A stretch of 64,000 bases of DNA, taken from contig CDRNVI010000060.1 of assembly GCA_977017575.1 (NCBI GenBank), forward strand, positions 452,518-516,517, read 5' to 3'. A program made the translations under genes and the position numbers. Shown here piece by piece: positions 1 to 8,399 of the stretch (the stretch's first letter is position 1; each line of letters starts with the position of its first letter). The DNA is from Paramoeba atlantica (taxonomy: Eukaryota; Discosea). The notes beneath the pieces were generated by a model. That model worked only from the letters and a program-made list of their open reading frames with translations. It was not told the DNA's origin and made no database searches.

Positions 1-1485
1 TCCAAAAACGTGCAAGCATTGGAGGCAGCTTTCTTTTACCTGCGTGAGATCGCCGCAGAGATGAACCTCCGAATTAATTTCCAGAAATGCGATTGGTTTC
101 AGAAGAACATTCCCAACATAGCTCAGCCTCCTCCGTTGGAAAAACTTGGAGTAAACTTTTGCAGTGATGCGATAAAAGTCTTAGGCGCATACGTAGGTAC
201 AGACCAAGTCGTGGAAAATCTGCTGATCAAGAAAATGGAGAAACACAAGTGCCTATTCCGCAGGTTGTTGCTTATGGGTCCCAGTAATTTGTCTCTTGCC
301 ATTCTCCGCCGTTGTACGATTCCACGGCACGATTACCATCTACGAGTACATCGGCCAGGCGCTACTTTCCAACTAGCACAATCCTTCGAGAACCAAGTAA
401 ACAAAGTTCTAGAAAAGTGGAGTGGAGCAGACGCAAACGCCCTGAAACTCGCCGCTCTACCACAGAAACTCGGTGGCCTAGGCTTAATTTCCTCGACTCT
501 GAAGCAAAAACATTTCTTCGAAACTGCCAGCAAATCTATTGATGAGCACCTTAAACCCAATAACGCTCCGGTAGATCAGAAAGGCAGCGAAAAAGCTGTG
601 AAACAACCGCAAAGTCGAGGAGAGGCAGCGCGCAAGCTATTGAAAAAGAAGCTAAGTGCAGAACACGATAAACAGATAACTGAGCTGCAGAAGGATTCTC
701 ACATGGGACTTTTATTGAAGCGTACAAAGGAATCAAACATGCATTTAGAAAGCACCAGCAATTATGTAAACCCGTACCTCTTCCGATACACTTTGATGAT
801 GCGTTTGGGCATCGGATTACATAACGCACCGGCCGATGTTATATGCCCTGGATGCTGTGGCCATGAATCTCCTACCAGCATTATACCACACGTCGCAGGA
901 TGCTCCCGGTGCTCGGGCATGAATTGCACCAAAAAGCACTCACACATAGTGAGGTACCTCGCAGATTTGTGCTCCAAAGCTGGTCTCCCTTGTATTATCG
1001 AACCGCGCATCCATTCTTCGTTTTTCTGTACTAAGTGCAAGTGTTCCATCTCAGCGGAAGTAGCTGAACATCATCCTTGCAAAGCCCGCAGAATCCGATC
1101 CGGTCCTGATCTTGCTATTATGTGGCCCCACATGGGGGAGGTCCTGTATGATTTTACCGTTGTTCACACTTGTTGCAGCAGCTATGCCAAACAAACAAGT
1201 ACAGCGCTGATGCAGCACGTGCTCGACAAGAAATTCAAGAAGTACGTTACGGAGAAAGGCGTAGAAAGCGACTCTTTTCGTTGCCTGGCCGCCTCTGACT
1301 GCGGTCTTCTGCACAACGACACCAAAACCCTCCTCAAGGCATTATCCCAACGAGCCAAACAAAAGTACGAAGACGTACGTGAGGCCTTCCAACTCGAGAT
1401 AGAAAAGCTAGCAGCGTATACTATTGTATCGCAGCTCCGCGAGTATATTCCAGAAGCACATTGGATTGGTGGACTGCGTCAGTGA
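1..1485 (+). CDS. LINE lineage A (copy A1) RT thumb, zinc finger and restriction-like endonuclease, 5' cut by window edge
   Basis: The frame is open from base 1, just after the RT catalytic motif C (S-K-N-V follows YxDD in sister copies), to TGA at 1483-1485. In order it holds the RT end (GAYVGTDQ, about residue 55), the thumb (IPRHDYHLRVHRP), a basic coiled linker, a CPGC...H...C zinc finger (near 845-905), a second cysteine cluster (CTKCKCS), then the RLE core RSGPDLAIMWPHMGEVLYDF (near 1095-1155). P-D and the later D match the PD-(D/E)XK-like nuclease of R2/CRE/SLACS LINEs, which nicks target DNA for primed reverse transcription. The reading frame shows no break. A 126-bp 3' UTR and 17 A (1613-1629) follow, then TAGAATA. 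The last 430 bp recur nearly identically at 52213-52650. Confidence 0.9.
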   Translation, partial: SKNVQALEAAFFYLREIAAEMNLRINFQKCDWFQKNIPNIAQPPPLEKLGVNFCSDAIKVLGAYVGTDQVVENLLIKKMEKHKCLFRRLLLMGPSNLSLAILRRCTIPRHDYHLRVHRPGATFQLAQSFENQVNKVLEKWSGADANALKLAALPQKLGGLGLISSTLKQKHFFETASKSIDEHLKPNNAPVDQKGSEKAVKQPQSRGEAARKLLKKKLSAEHDKQITELQKDSHMGLLLKRTKESNMHLESTSNYVNPYLFRYTLMMRLGIGLHNAPADVICPGCCGHESPTSIIPHVAGCSRCSGMNCTKKHSHIVRYLADLCSKAGLPCIIEPRIHSSFFCTKCKCSISAEVAEHHPCKARRIRSGPDLAIMWPHMGEVLYDFTVVHTCCSSYAKQTSTALMQHVLDKKFKKYVTEKGVESDSFRCLAASDCGLLHNDTKTLLKALSQRAKQKYEDVREAFQLEIEKLAAYTIVSQLREYIPEAHWIGGLRQ

Positions 1486-1813
1486 GTCGACCAACAAGTT
1501 CGCACATTAGAAAAGCTCTTAAAAGTTCTTATTATTATTCACAACGATTATCCGTGTTTAGAATGCCTGCGAGATTTAGGATAATACGAACGATCTTTGG
1601 GAGAAGGCTCAGAAAAAAAAAAAAAAAAATAGAATATATTTTAGAAGAAAGAATTTTTCAGTCTTGAACGTTTGAGGTGGAATCTTAAGACCACTTTTGA
1701 AATGAATAGGTATAAACAAAAGGATTAAATCCCCAAATGCATATATACGGTTATGTGATCTCCGGGAAGTATTAGAACGAGCAAAATACATTGTTTTTTA
1801 CTTCGTCATCTGA

Positions 1814-2362
1814 CTATGACGGAACCAAAAAAACATCAATCTCCACTTCTTTTTGATCCGGATGAGGCTGGATTCTGGAACGTGTGACAGAAGCGCTCCC
1901 GAAGGAGGTACGGAAGAGCAATTTATCTTTTTCGTAATTATATTCGTTGTCGTATGACCTCCGGATATGTCGTTCGCACCTCTCCTTCACAGCCTTATTT
2001 GTGGTTTTTGATAGGCTGAGTGAAGAAGATTCTGCTCCCGCAAACTGGAATTCGAAGTCCTCAGTTGGACGGACGCTGGAGAAAAGTTCCTCTTCCGTGC
2101 TTGTCTGCTGTTGCCCTGTATCTGGGGTCTCACCTTCCACAGAGTTCGTAATGCTGAGTGCAATCTCGTCCGCTCGCCGTAAAGATTCAGCTGAAGGATT
2201 AGGTGGGAGGGGTGTAGTGTATAAGTCTACATGGTACGTACTCTTGCCTTCAACAAGGTCCTTGTTTGCGTCGAATTGGTCCCAGCAGCCGAGTGTGTGT
2301 GCTTTCACCTCGCGCTCGAAGTTCGAGACCTGCTTCGCCTTAGATCGAGTTAAAACAACCAT
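1814..2362 (-). pseudogene. LINE lineage A ORF 5' fragment (copy A2) behind a complete spliced leader
   Basis: The likely start is the ATG at 2362, giving MVVLTRSKAK. The upstream in-frame codons lie in the SL and 5' UTR, so the longer reading is rejected. The segment WDQFDANK...LYTTPLPP matches the start of copy A4 (WDQFEANK...MYTTPIP at 29410-29500), which identifies this as the N-terminal disordered part of the fused lineage A protein. The frame meets TAG at 1814 and lineage similarity soon ends, so only a 5' piece remains, which is unusual for LINEs. It lies directly behind the poly(A) of copy B1 on the same strand. The 184 bp between it and copy A1 (1630-1813) is AT-rich and unassigned. 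Confidence 0.7.
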
Positions 2363-2398
2363 GGGGCGTAAGAGTGAGATAAAGAAAAGAAAATAATT

Positions 2399-2434
2399 CA
2401 ACAAGGTACAGAAACTGTATCTTTATCGTTAAAG
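2399..2434 (-). other. Complete 36-nt spliced-leader sequence at the 5' end of LINE copy A2
   Basis: On the minus strand these 36 nt end in ACAGTTTCTGTACCTTGTTG and are followed by a short 5' UTR and the A2 ATG. The core ACAGTTTCTGTAC is shared with kinetoplastid and diplonemid spliced leaders. No GT splice donor follows, so this is an SL exon joined to a message, not an SL RNA gene. On its 5' side are 17 A (2435-2451 as T), the tail of copy B1. Confidence 0.85.
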
Positions 2435-2536
2435 TTTTTTTTTTTTTTTTTGGGAGTTATGCGCAAAGAAAAGACTTCTAGATTTTAACCCATCTAACCT
2501 AAATTTATTCATTACTAACAAAGGAAAAACCACTTA

Positions 2537-2978
2537 GAAAGCGAGAGCCATCTCACTCTCATCAGAAATAAACTTCTTCAACTGCGAAAAGGTCACAGCT
2601 CCGTTGAGTTCCTGTAAGTGGAGAGTAAATTCTTGGAGAGTGTTCTCTCTATTCTGGAAGTCGCCGAGTTATTTTTCCTTATTGTAAGACAAAAAAATAA
2701 ACAACAAAAACACTGAGACAAGTTTTTAAGCTTGTCATCTCAAATACTTCTTAAGAAAAGAAAGGTGGAGAGTACCCCCGGACAACACTGGCAGACACTC
2801 GAAGCATTCCTCCCTTATGAGTTCGGTTTTAACGTATGTGTTGATTTTCTTTTTGATAGCTTCGTTCATTAGTTGGGTGCACTTTTTGGAGCGATTCGTG
2901 ACTGAGAGCTCGTGTATGACCGTAAGGTCATAAAAGACTTCGCCAGTATTCCAGTAAATGACCAGGTCCGGACCAGAG
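2537..2978 (-). pseudogene. LINE lineage B host copy B1, 3' piece: RLE core and C-terminus
   Basis: On the minus strand, SGPDLVIYWNTGEVFYDLTV (2979-2915) is the RLE catalytic core, and LQELNGAVTFSQLKK (near 2600) is the conserved C-terminus, ending with TAA at 2534-2536. About 95 bp in between (near 2670-2765) is unrelated or very diverged. An 85-bp 3' UTR (2452-2533) and poly(A) (2435-2451) follow. The copy is cut at RSG/PDL by the 2979-5202 insertion, whose 7-bp duplication ACCAGAG lies at 2972-2978 and 5203-5209. Its other pieces are at 5203-5428 and 11834-12086. Confidence 0.85.
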
Positions 2979-3047
2979 TTGTTGTTGAACCTTTTTTTTT
3001 CTTTTCTAAGTTCTAAAACCACTATGTCTGGGCGGGGCGCCGGCCCC

Positions 3048-4672
3048 ATATCGTTGGCGACAGGCGCGGAGGAAACGTCGGCGATATCAACACTTCTTCG
3101 CGGACCGAATTGGGTGCCTGAAATCTTGAGCCTTGAAAATCCTCTTCTGCTCGGTTTTGGGTGTCCGCTCGGACTGCGGATATCGTTGGCGAGAGGCGCG
3201 GAGGAAACGGCGGCGATGTCAACACTTCTTCGCGGACCGAATTGGGTGCCTGGAATCTTGAGCCTTGAAAATCCTCTTCTGCTCGGTTTTGGGTGTCCGC
3301 TCGGACTGCGGATATCGTTGGCGAGAGGCGCGGAGGAAACGGCGGCGATATCAACACTTCTTCGCGGACCGAATTGGGTGCCTGGAATCTTGAGCCTTGA
3401 AAATCCTCTTCTGCTCGGTTTTGGGTGTCCGCTCGGACTGCGGATATCGTTGGCGAGAGGCGCGGAGGAAACGGCGGCGATATCAACACTTCTTCGCGGA
3501 CCGAATTGGGTGCCTGGAATCTTGAGCCTTGAAAATCCTCTTCTGCTCGGTTTTGGGTGTCCGCTCGGACTGCGGATATCGTTGGCGAGAGGCGCGGAGG
3601 AAACGGCGGCGATGTCAACACTTCTTCGCGGACCGAATTGGGTGCCTGGAATCTTGAGCCTTGAAAATCCTCTTCTGCTCGGTTTTGGGTGTCCGCTCGG
3701 ACTGCGGATATCGTTGGCGAGAGGCGCGGAGGAAACGGCGGCGATATCAACACTTCTTCGCGGACCGAATTGGGTGCCTGGAATCTTGAGCCTTGAAAAT
3801 CCTCTTCTGCTCGGTTTTGGGTGTCCACTCGGACTGCGGATATCGTTGGCGAGAGGCGCGGAGGAAACGGCGGCGATGTCAACACTTCTTCGCGGACCGA
3901 ATTGGGTGCCTGGAATCTTGAGCCTTGAAAATCCTCTTCTGCTCGGTTTTGGGTGTCCGCTCGGACTGCGGATATCGTTGGCGAGAGGCGCGGAGGAAAC
4001 GGCGGCGATGTCAACACTTCTTCGCGGACCGAATTGGGTGCCTGGAATCTTGAGCCTTGAAAATCCTCTTCTGCTCGGTTTTGGGTGTCCGCTCGGACTG
4101 CGGATATCGTTGGCGAGAGGCGCGGAGGAAACGGCGGCGATGTCAACACTTCTTCGCGGACCGAATTGGGTGCCTGGAATCTTGAGCCTTGAAAATCCTC
4201 TTCTGCTCGGTTTTGGGTGTCCGCTCGGACTGCGGATATCGTTGGCGAGAGGCGCGGAGGAAACGGCGGCGATATCAACACTTCTTCGCGGACCGAATTG
4301 GGTGCCTGGAATCTTGAGCCTTGAAAATCCTCTTCTGCTCGGTTTTGGGTGTCCACTCGGACTGCGGATATCGTTGGCGAGAGGCGCGGAGGAAACGGCG
4401 GCGATGTCAACACTTCTTCGCGGACCGAATTGGGTGCCTGGAATCTTGAGCCTTGAAAATCCTCTTCTGCTCGGTTTTGGGTGTCCGCTCGGACTGCGGA
4501 TATCGTTGGCGAGAGGCGCGGAGGAAACGGCGGCGATGTCAACACTTCTTCGCGGACCGAATTGGGTGCCTGGAATCTTGAGCCTTGAAAATCCTCTTCT
4601 GCTCGGTTTTGGGTGTCCGCTCGGACTGCGGATATCGTTGGCGAGAGGCGCGGAGGAAACGGCGGTGATCTC
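3048..4672. repeat. 132-bp minisatellite, about 12 units, with a 4-unit higher-order period
   Basis: Each unit begins near TATCGTTGGCGAGAGG and repeats every 132 bp (3181, 3313, 3445 and so on). The first and last units are diverged. Units differ at GATATC/GATGTC and at GTGTCCGCTCGG/GTGTCCACTCGG. The rare A variant occurs near 3826 and 4354, exactly 528 bp (4 units) apart, and units 5-8 match units 9-12, so part of the array grew by duplicating blocks of four. Because 132 is a multiple of three, several frames on both strands stay open; these are not taken as genes. Confidence 0.95.
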
Positions 4673-4900
4673 AACAGGGGAAGCCGAGTAAATTGGAAAT
4701 AAGTTAAGGCTGAAAGTTGCAGCTATAAGGTTAAAAAGAAAAAAAAAATCTCCTAAAAAAAAAACACCACCGTACTGCACACGTCGTTCCTTTACAAAAA
4801 AAAAAAAAATTTTAAGAGATCTACATACATTCATATCCCCCCCAATAAAGAAATATTAAGAGATCTACTCAAAAAAAAAAAAAAAAAAAAAAAAAAACAA

Positions 4901-5202
4901 GGGAAGGGTCCACAAGTCAGGCCGTGGTGAGGTCGAAAGACCCGGTCCGGAACGCGCGGATGGATTGGGCGTGGATTGCTTCCTTTTTTATTATTATTGT
5001 TATCAGAATCATAAATAACTTAAGGCAGGTTGAATTACTAGTTTTGGGCTACAACATGTGAAATTGCTAATTTGATTGCTTGTTTACAAATCATATACCC
5101 CCCCCAATGGACCTTCATGGTTCATGTATTGGGTAATATAGAGGCAATGCCGCGTTTCATACTTCTCCCCCCTTATTAATCGCAAAAAAAAAAAAAAAAA
5201 AA
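4901..5202 (+). repeat. 5'-truncated lineage C LINE, 3' UTR only, with poly(A)
   Basis: Similar to 53447-53590 and 56351-56679: ACAAGGGAAGGGTCCACAAG, GGTCGAAAGACCCGGTCCGG, a TTATTATTATTG tract, the CCCCCCCAATGGACC segment, and a final poly(A) (5184-5203). No coding part remains. Confidence 0.85.
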
Positions 5203-5428
5203 ACCAGAGCGGCATAGACGCCTTCCAGCGCATACTTTCTGGTGCGTTGATCGATTTTCTGGGTTAATGCTAATTCCGCATGTCAGACATTTCCAGGAAG
5301 AGAAAGCTCTGGGCTCTTTTTCGCAGGGTAAACCCGCTTTGTGGCAAAGACGTTGTAGAAAAGTTACGAGCGAATTGTGTTTCATCGTTGTGTTAAATCC
5401 GGAGCATTGGGCGCAGCCTGGGATATGA
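5203..5428 (-). pseudogene. LINE lineage B host copy B1, middle piece: zinc finger to RLE entry
   Basis: On the minus strand this reads HIPGCAQCSGFNTT, KHNSLVTFLQRLCHKAGLP, CEKEPRAFSSWKCLTCG and GRRLCRSG. These are the second half of the zinc finger, the linker and the second cysteine cluster of lineage B, and the piece stops exactly where the RLE motif PDLVIYW resumes at 2978. It is bounded by two insertions: 2979-5202 on one side and copy B2 (5429-11833, TSD GATATGA) on the other. Confidence 0.85.
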
Positions 5429-5468
5429 TATTGTTGTCTTTTTTCCTTTTCTTATTCTCTCACCCTTC

Positions 5469-7618
5469 ATGGGCATGTTCACCCGGAGCCGCGCGAAGGA
5501 GACGGGAGTAGCTCCCGTTGTCCAGCCGCTGCCGCCGACCCGCCGGAAGAAAAAATACCCTTTAGGGCGGGCGCCATCGTCGGGCGCTTCTCCTCCACCG
5601 ACGTCGCCTCCACCGCCGCCGCGCGAGCCGTCAATTCCTCTACCGTCACCTCCTCCTACTCCGCTGCGTGCGCCATCACCACCTCCAGCGCTGCCGCTCC
5701 CAATGTCGCCTCCTCCTCTGCCGCGCGCGCTGTCGTTCCCTACGACGCGATCGCCTTCCCCTCCTCCCGCCGCGCCACCTTCTACTCCCCCCTTACATAC
5801 CTAGGGTGGGTATGATCAGGGCCCCGCGGGTGACACTACCCGGTGCCAGCAAAACAAGGCACAAAATAACTAGGGTAACGGTCACCCAGACATTGCAGCG
5901 TGAGAATGACACCGCCCGGTACATATAACAACGTACTAAGGAACTAGGGTGGGTGTCATTCAGCATAATCTTTGGAGTGTGTTGTGTTTTTTCACTTCAA
6001 AAGAAGTGTTTTTTCATAAAGAATATTTTCTTGTAGTATATACAAGGGGTTAAAAAAGATAAGCTGGCTGCTCGCGCTCGATCTGGTCAAATCTTCGGAT
6101 TTGACTTGCGTGCTGCGTGGCACAGCTCCTAGCAAGCGATAAGGGGGGGCTTGTCCTAGGGAGGTAACATCTCCTCGGAGATATATTGCCTAAAAATCAA
6201 TCAATCAATCATTCTACTCCCCCCTTAGCGCCGCCTTCTCCTCCCGCCGCGCCTTCTCCCCCTCCAGCCGCGCTGCCTTTGTCACAATCACCGAGTCGCC
6301 ATCCGCTTGCGACGCTTTCCACGGAAGAAAACTCGAAGTCCAAAGTGGATAATCAGTTGCCACTGCCATTGCCAGTACCCAGAAAAATTAAAATCGTATC
6401 ATCTACGCGCGAATTGATCAACTTCAGCCGAAATCGGGCCACACGAAATGCGACGACTGCGGACGACGTGGGATCGAGAAAGGACCGAGAGAGGGACGAG
6501 GAAGGAAAGATGTGCGGAACGAGGCCAGGAGCAACAACGCCAGGAAGTAACAAAAACTGCAATAATCGGACCCCAGACAGTCGAGCAGAAGAAAACCGAG
6601 TAAGAGACATAGAAGGGGAGATCAATACTGCCCCACGAAAGCCAAAGTTTCTGAACCGTCCGAAGCGCAGACCGAAGCTCAACTTAGTTAATGAGGAGAT
6701 TTTGGCAAGAATCGGAAGGAATACAGAGGCACACACAACACATCAGAAGAACGAGGAATCTCCCAAGAACATCCGGAAAAGTGATATCAACGCAAGAAAG
6801 GACGACCACGTGACGCGACTAACTAAGGGAGCAACGCCGCAGAAAATTAGCGAGATTACTCCCACCAAGATCAGCGGTACAACCTCGGGGGATGACGAAA
6901 TCACATCGCGAGAGGACATTGTCTACCACGACTGCGAATCTCCACAAGACCTGCTTAAGCAGATCGACGTGAGGCAGATAGGGAACGAAAACACTAATCA
7001 CGTGCAAGGAAATATTGAAAATGCCAGACTGACAACTCCAACAAACTTGATTGACGACAACACGGGAGACGGAATACGTTTGACCGAGCTGGCAAGGATC
7101 AGCAACATAGTACACGGTGAGCCAGCAAATGCCGAGAAGAGTGTTCCGCAGCAGCGAATTCGATTTATCGGAGAAAATGGAGCGGAGGAAGATATGAGGC
7201 ATATAGACGAAGCATGGGCAGAGAGCTTGGAAGGAACCACCAATATTAAAACCCAATTTCCGATACCAGGGGACGAGATATGGAAGCAATCTAAACAGAT
7301 CAAAGCGGGAACAAAATGCACCATTGTGTGGACATTCGATCGCAACGACGAGATCAACGTATCGATCGGGAAAGTCACACGGACACACAGCAAACGTGGA
7401 GGTCTGGGGAAATTATCTATGTTGTATCAAGGAGTTCGTGGGTACAGCGTCGGCGACGAATTCAAAGGAACGCTTCCGCCACAAGAAGCCGTAAGAGTTT
7501 ATCGAATATTATGGCACCAGGCCCCTCCCTCGATAGACGAGACCGTACGGCGAGACTCTTTCATGGAAAATCATCAACTAGCGGAGCATTTGACTTGCGG
7601 AAACGAGGGAATTGATCA
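5469..7618 (+). pseudogene. N-terminal part of lineage B fused protein (copy B2), split by a SINE
   Basis: Starts MGMFTRSRAKETGVAP and runs into a Pro-rich low-complexity tract to about 5795. It resumes after the SINE with more Pro-rich sequence, then a long charged disordered stretch. A conserved domain lies near 7230-7520: IWKQSKQIKAGTKCTIVW, VSIGKVTRTHSKRGGLGK, VGDEFKGTLPP and RVYRILW. The same W...C..W.F...(I/V)..G.V....R.G pattern occurs in all lineage A and B copies here. I know no named family for it; a small beta-barrel, possibly nucleic-acid binding, is a guess. The frame ends at the T1 insertion, and GIDHLPIPTMRT across the TSD shows it was once continuous with the RT (compare DTDHLPIPTCRT in copy B4). 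Confidence 0.75.
5796..6211 (+). mobile_element. SINE-1, flanked by 16-bp TSD
   Basis: The duplication TTCTACTCCCCCCTTA lies at 5780-5795 and 6212-6227. The head is a dimer of a unit of about 70 bp: GTGACACTACCCGGTGCCAG and later GACACCGCCCGGTACATATA, each followed by AACTAGGGT. The same head occurs at 27655 and 46140. The 3' half differs from those copies, and the element ends in an AATC repeat. I could not assign a tRNA, 5S or 7SL origin. Confidence 0.85.
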
Positions 7619-8029
7619 GGCCAGGGGGGGCATTCGATGAAAATTCATCGAACGCACCGTGCGTTCGATGAATATTCATTGAACGGCGTCCCGTTCGATG
7701 ACCAGGCGTCCCGTTCGATGAATATTCATCGAACGGGCAGTGCGTTCGATGAATCATTCATCCAACGGGCACTGCTGCACGAATTTTTCGTCTCGATTTT
7801 TTTTGGGGGGAATTTGAACATTACCATCTCGTTTACATGTCTGGAGGCAAGGCCCAACTGTCAGCGAAGCCCAAGTGTGCAAGCAAGGCCCCCGTCTGCG
7901 AGCAAGGCCCAACTGTGAGCGTAGCCCGCTTCTGGAGGCAAAAGCCCCCCTTTGCGAGCAAGGCCCAACTGTGAGCGTAGCCCTGGGACATAATTATATT
8001 TTTTGGCGACCCGCGCGCTCCATGCGGAG

Positions 8030-8219
8030 GTGGTGGATATTAGCACGGCGGGCGGATGAGTTGGCATCACGGCCTTCTTTTTCCATCGGGCACGAGGGAG
8101 CGGCAAAATCTCAGGAGCTACTCCTGATTCTTTTGCTTTGGAGCGTGTGAACACTCCCATGAAAGGTAAAAAAAGTAAATAATCAACAAGGTACAGAAAC
8201 TGTATCTTTATCGTTAAAG
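8030..8219 (-). pseudogene. Start of a lineage B LINE with complete spliced leader, captured in T1
   Basis: On the minus strand the complete 36-nt SL occupies 8219-8184, followed by a 24-bp 5' UTR and ATG at 8160 giving MGVFTRSKAKESGVAP. It is like MGMFTRSRAKETGVAP of copy B2 and runs on for about 45 codons before similarity stops in T1 sequence. The bases just 5' of the SL (ACAATAAT) and beyond are shared with the SL copy at 47912-47947. Confidence 0.8.
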
Positions 8220-8306
8220 ATTATTGTAAGTGTGCTTCTCTCTAGATTCGTGGGAAGCAATTTGCGAAGCCCAGCTACCTTGATAACAAATTTTAGTACC
8301 CATTTT

Positions 8307-8399
8307 GGCCGCGCGGGGGCCCCCGCGTGAGCGGGGGTGCGCGCGGCCGCGAAACGGCGAGGGCCCGCGTGAGCGGGCCTGAGCCGTACCCCGCGTAGG
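8307..8399 (+). repeat. Twin GUGA-hairpin block, copy 1 (in T1)
   Basis: A GC-rich 93-bp block in which CCCCCGC-GTGA-GCGGGGG and GGCCCGC-GTGA-GCGGGCC form consecutive hairpins with GNRA-type loops; an outer GGCCGCGCG/CGCGCGGCC pairing encloses the first. Flanked by direct copies of GTGGGAAGCAATTTGCGAAG (near 8250 and 8420). Confidence 0.85.

Larger units (their letters stand above)
2979..5202 (+). mobile_element. Composite insertion: minisatellite-bearing unit plus lineage C 3' end, TSD ACCAGAG
   Basis: The whole interval lies between two copies of ACCAGAG (2972-2978, 5203-5209) inside the RLE of copy B1 and ends in poly(A), so it entered in plus orientation. It has two parts. The first (2979-4900) contains the 132-bp minisatellite and ends in 28 A (4872-4900). 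The second (4901-5202) is a 5'-truncated lineage C 3' UTR that seems to have landed in that A-tract. No protein motif is seen in the first part. It may be a non-autonomous element moved by lineage C or B machinery; that is inference. Confidence 0.7.

Noticed and set aside
2735-4834. Very long open frames (577, 550 and 699 codons) on both strands over the minisatellite
   Set aside because: The 132-bp period is a multiple of three, so any frame without a stop in one unit stays open through the array. The only real coding part is the RLE fragment at 2742-2978, which is separated from the array by a TSD.
7640-7780. Regular short repeats resembling a CRISPR array
   Set aside because: The units are overlapping palindromes without unique spacers of constant length, and they form the inverted ends of a foldback element.
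8184-8219. Spliced-leader RNA gene
   Set aside because: No copy of the leader in the window is followed by a GT donor or by an Sm-like site and T-run; every one leads into a LINE 5' UTR or another leader.
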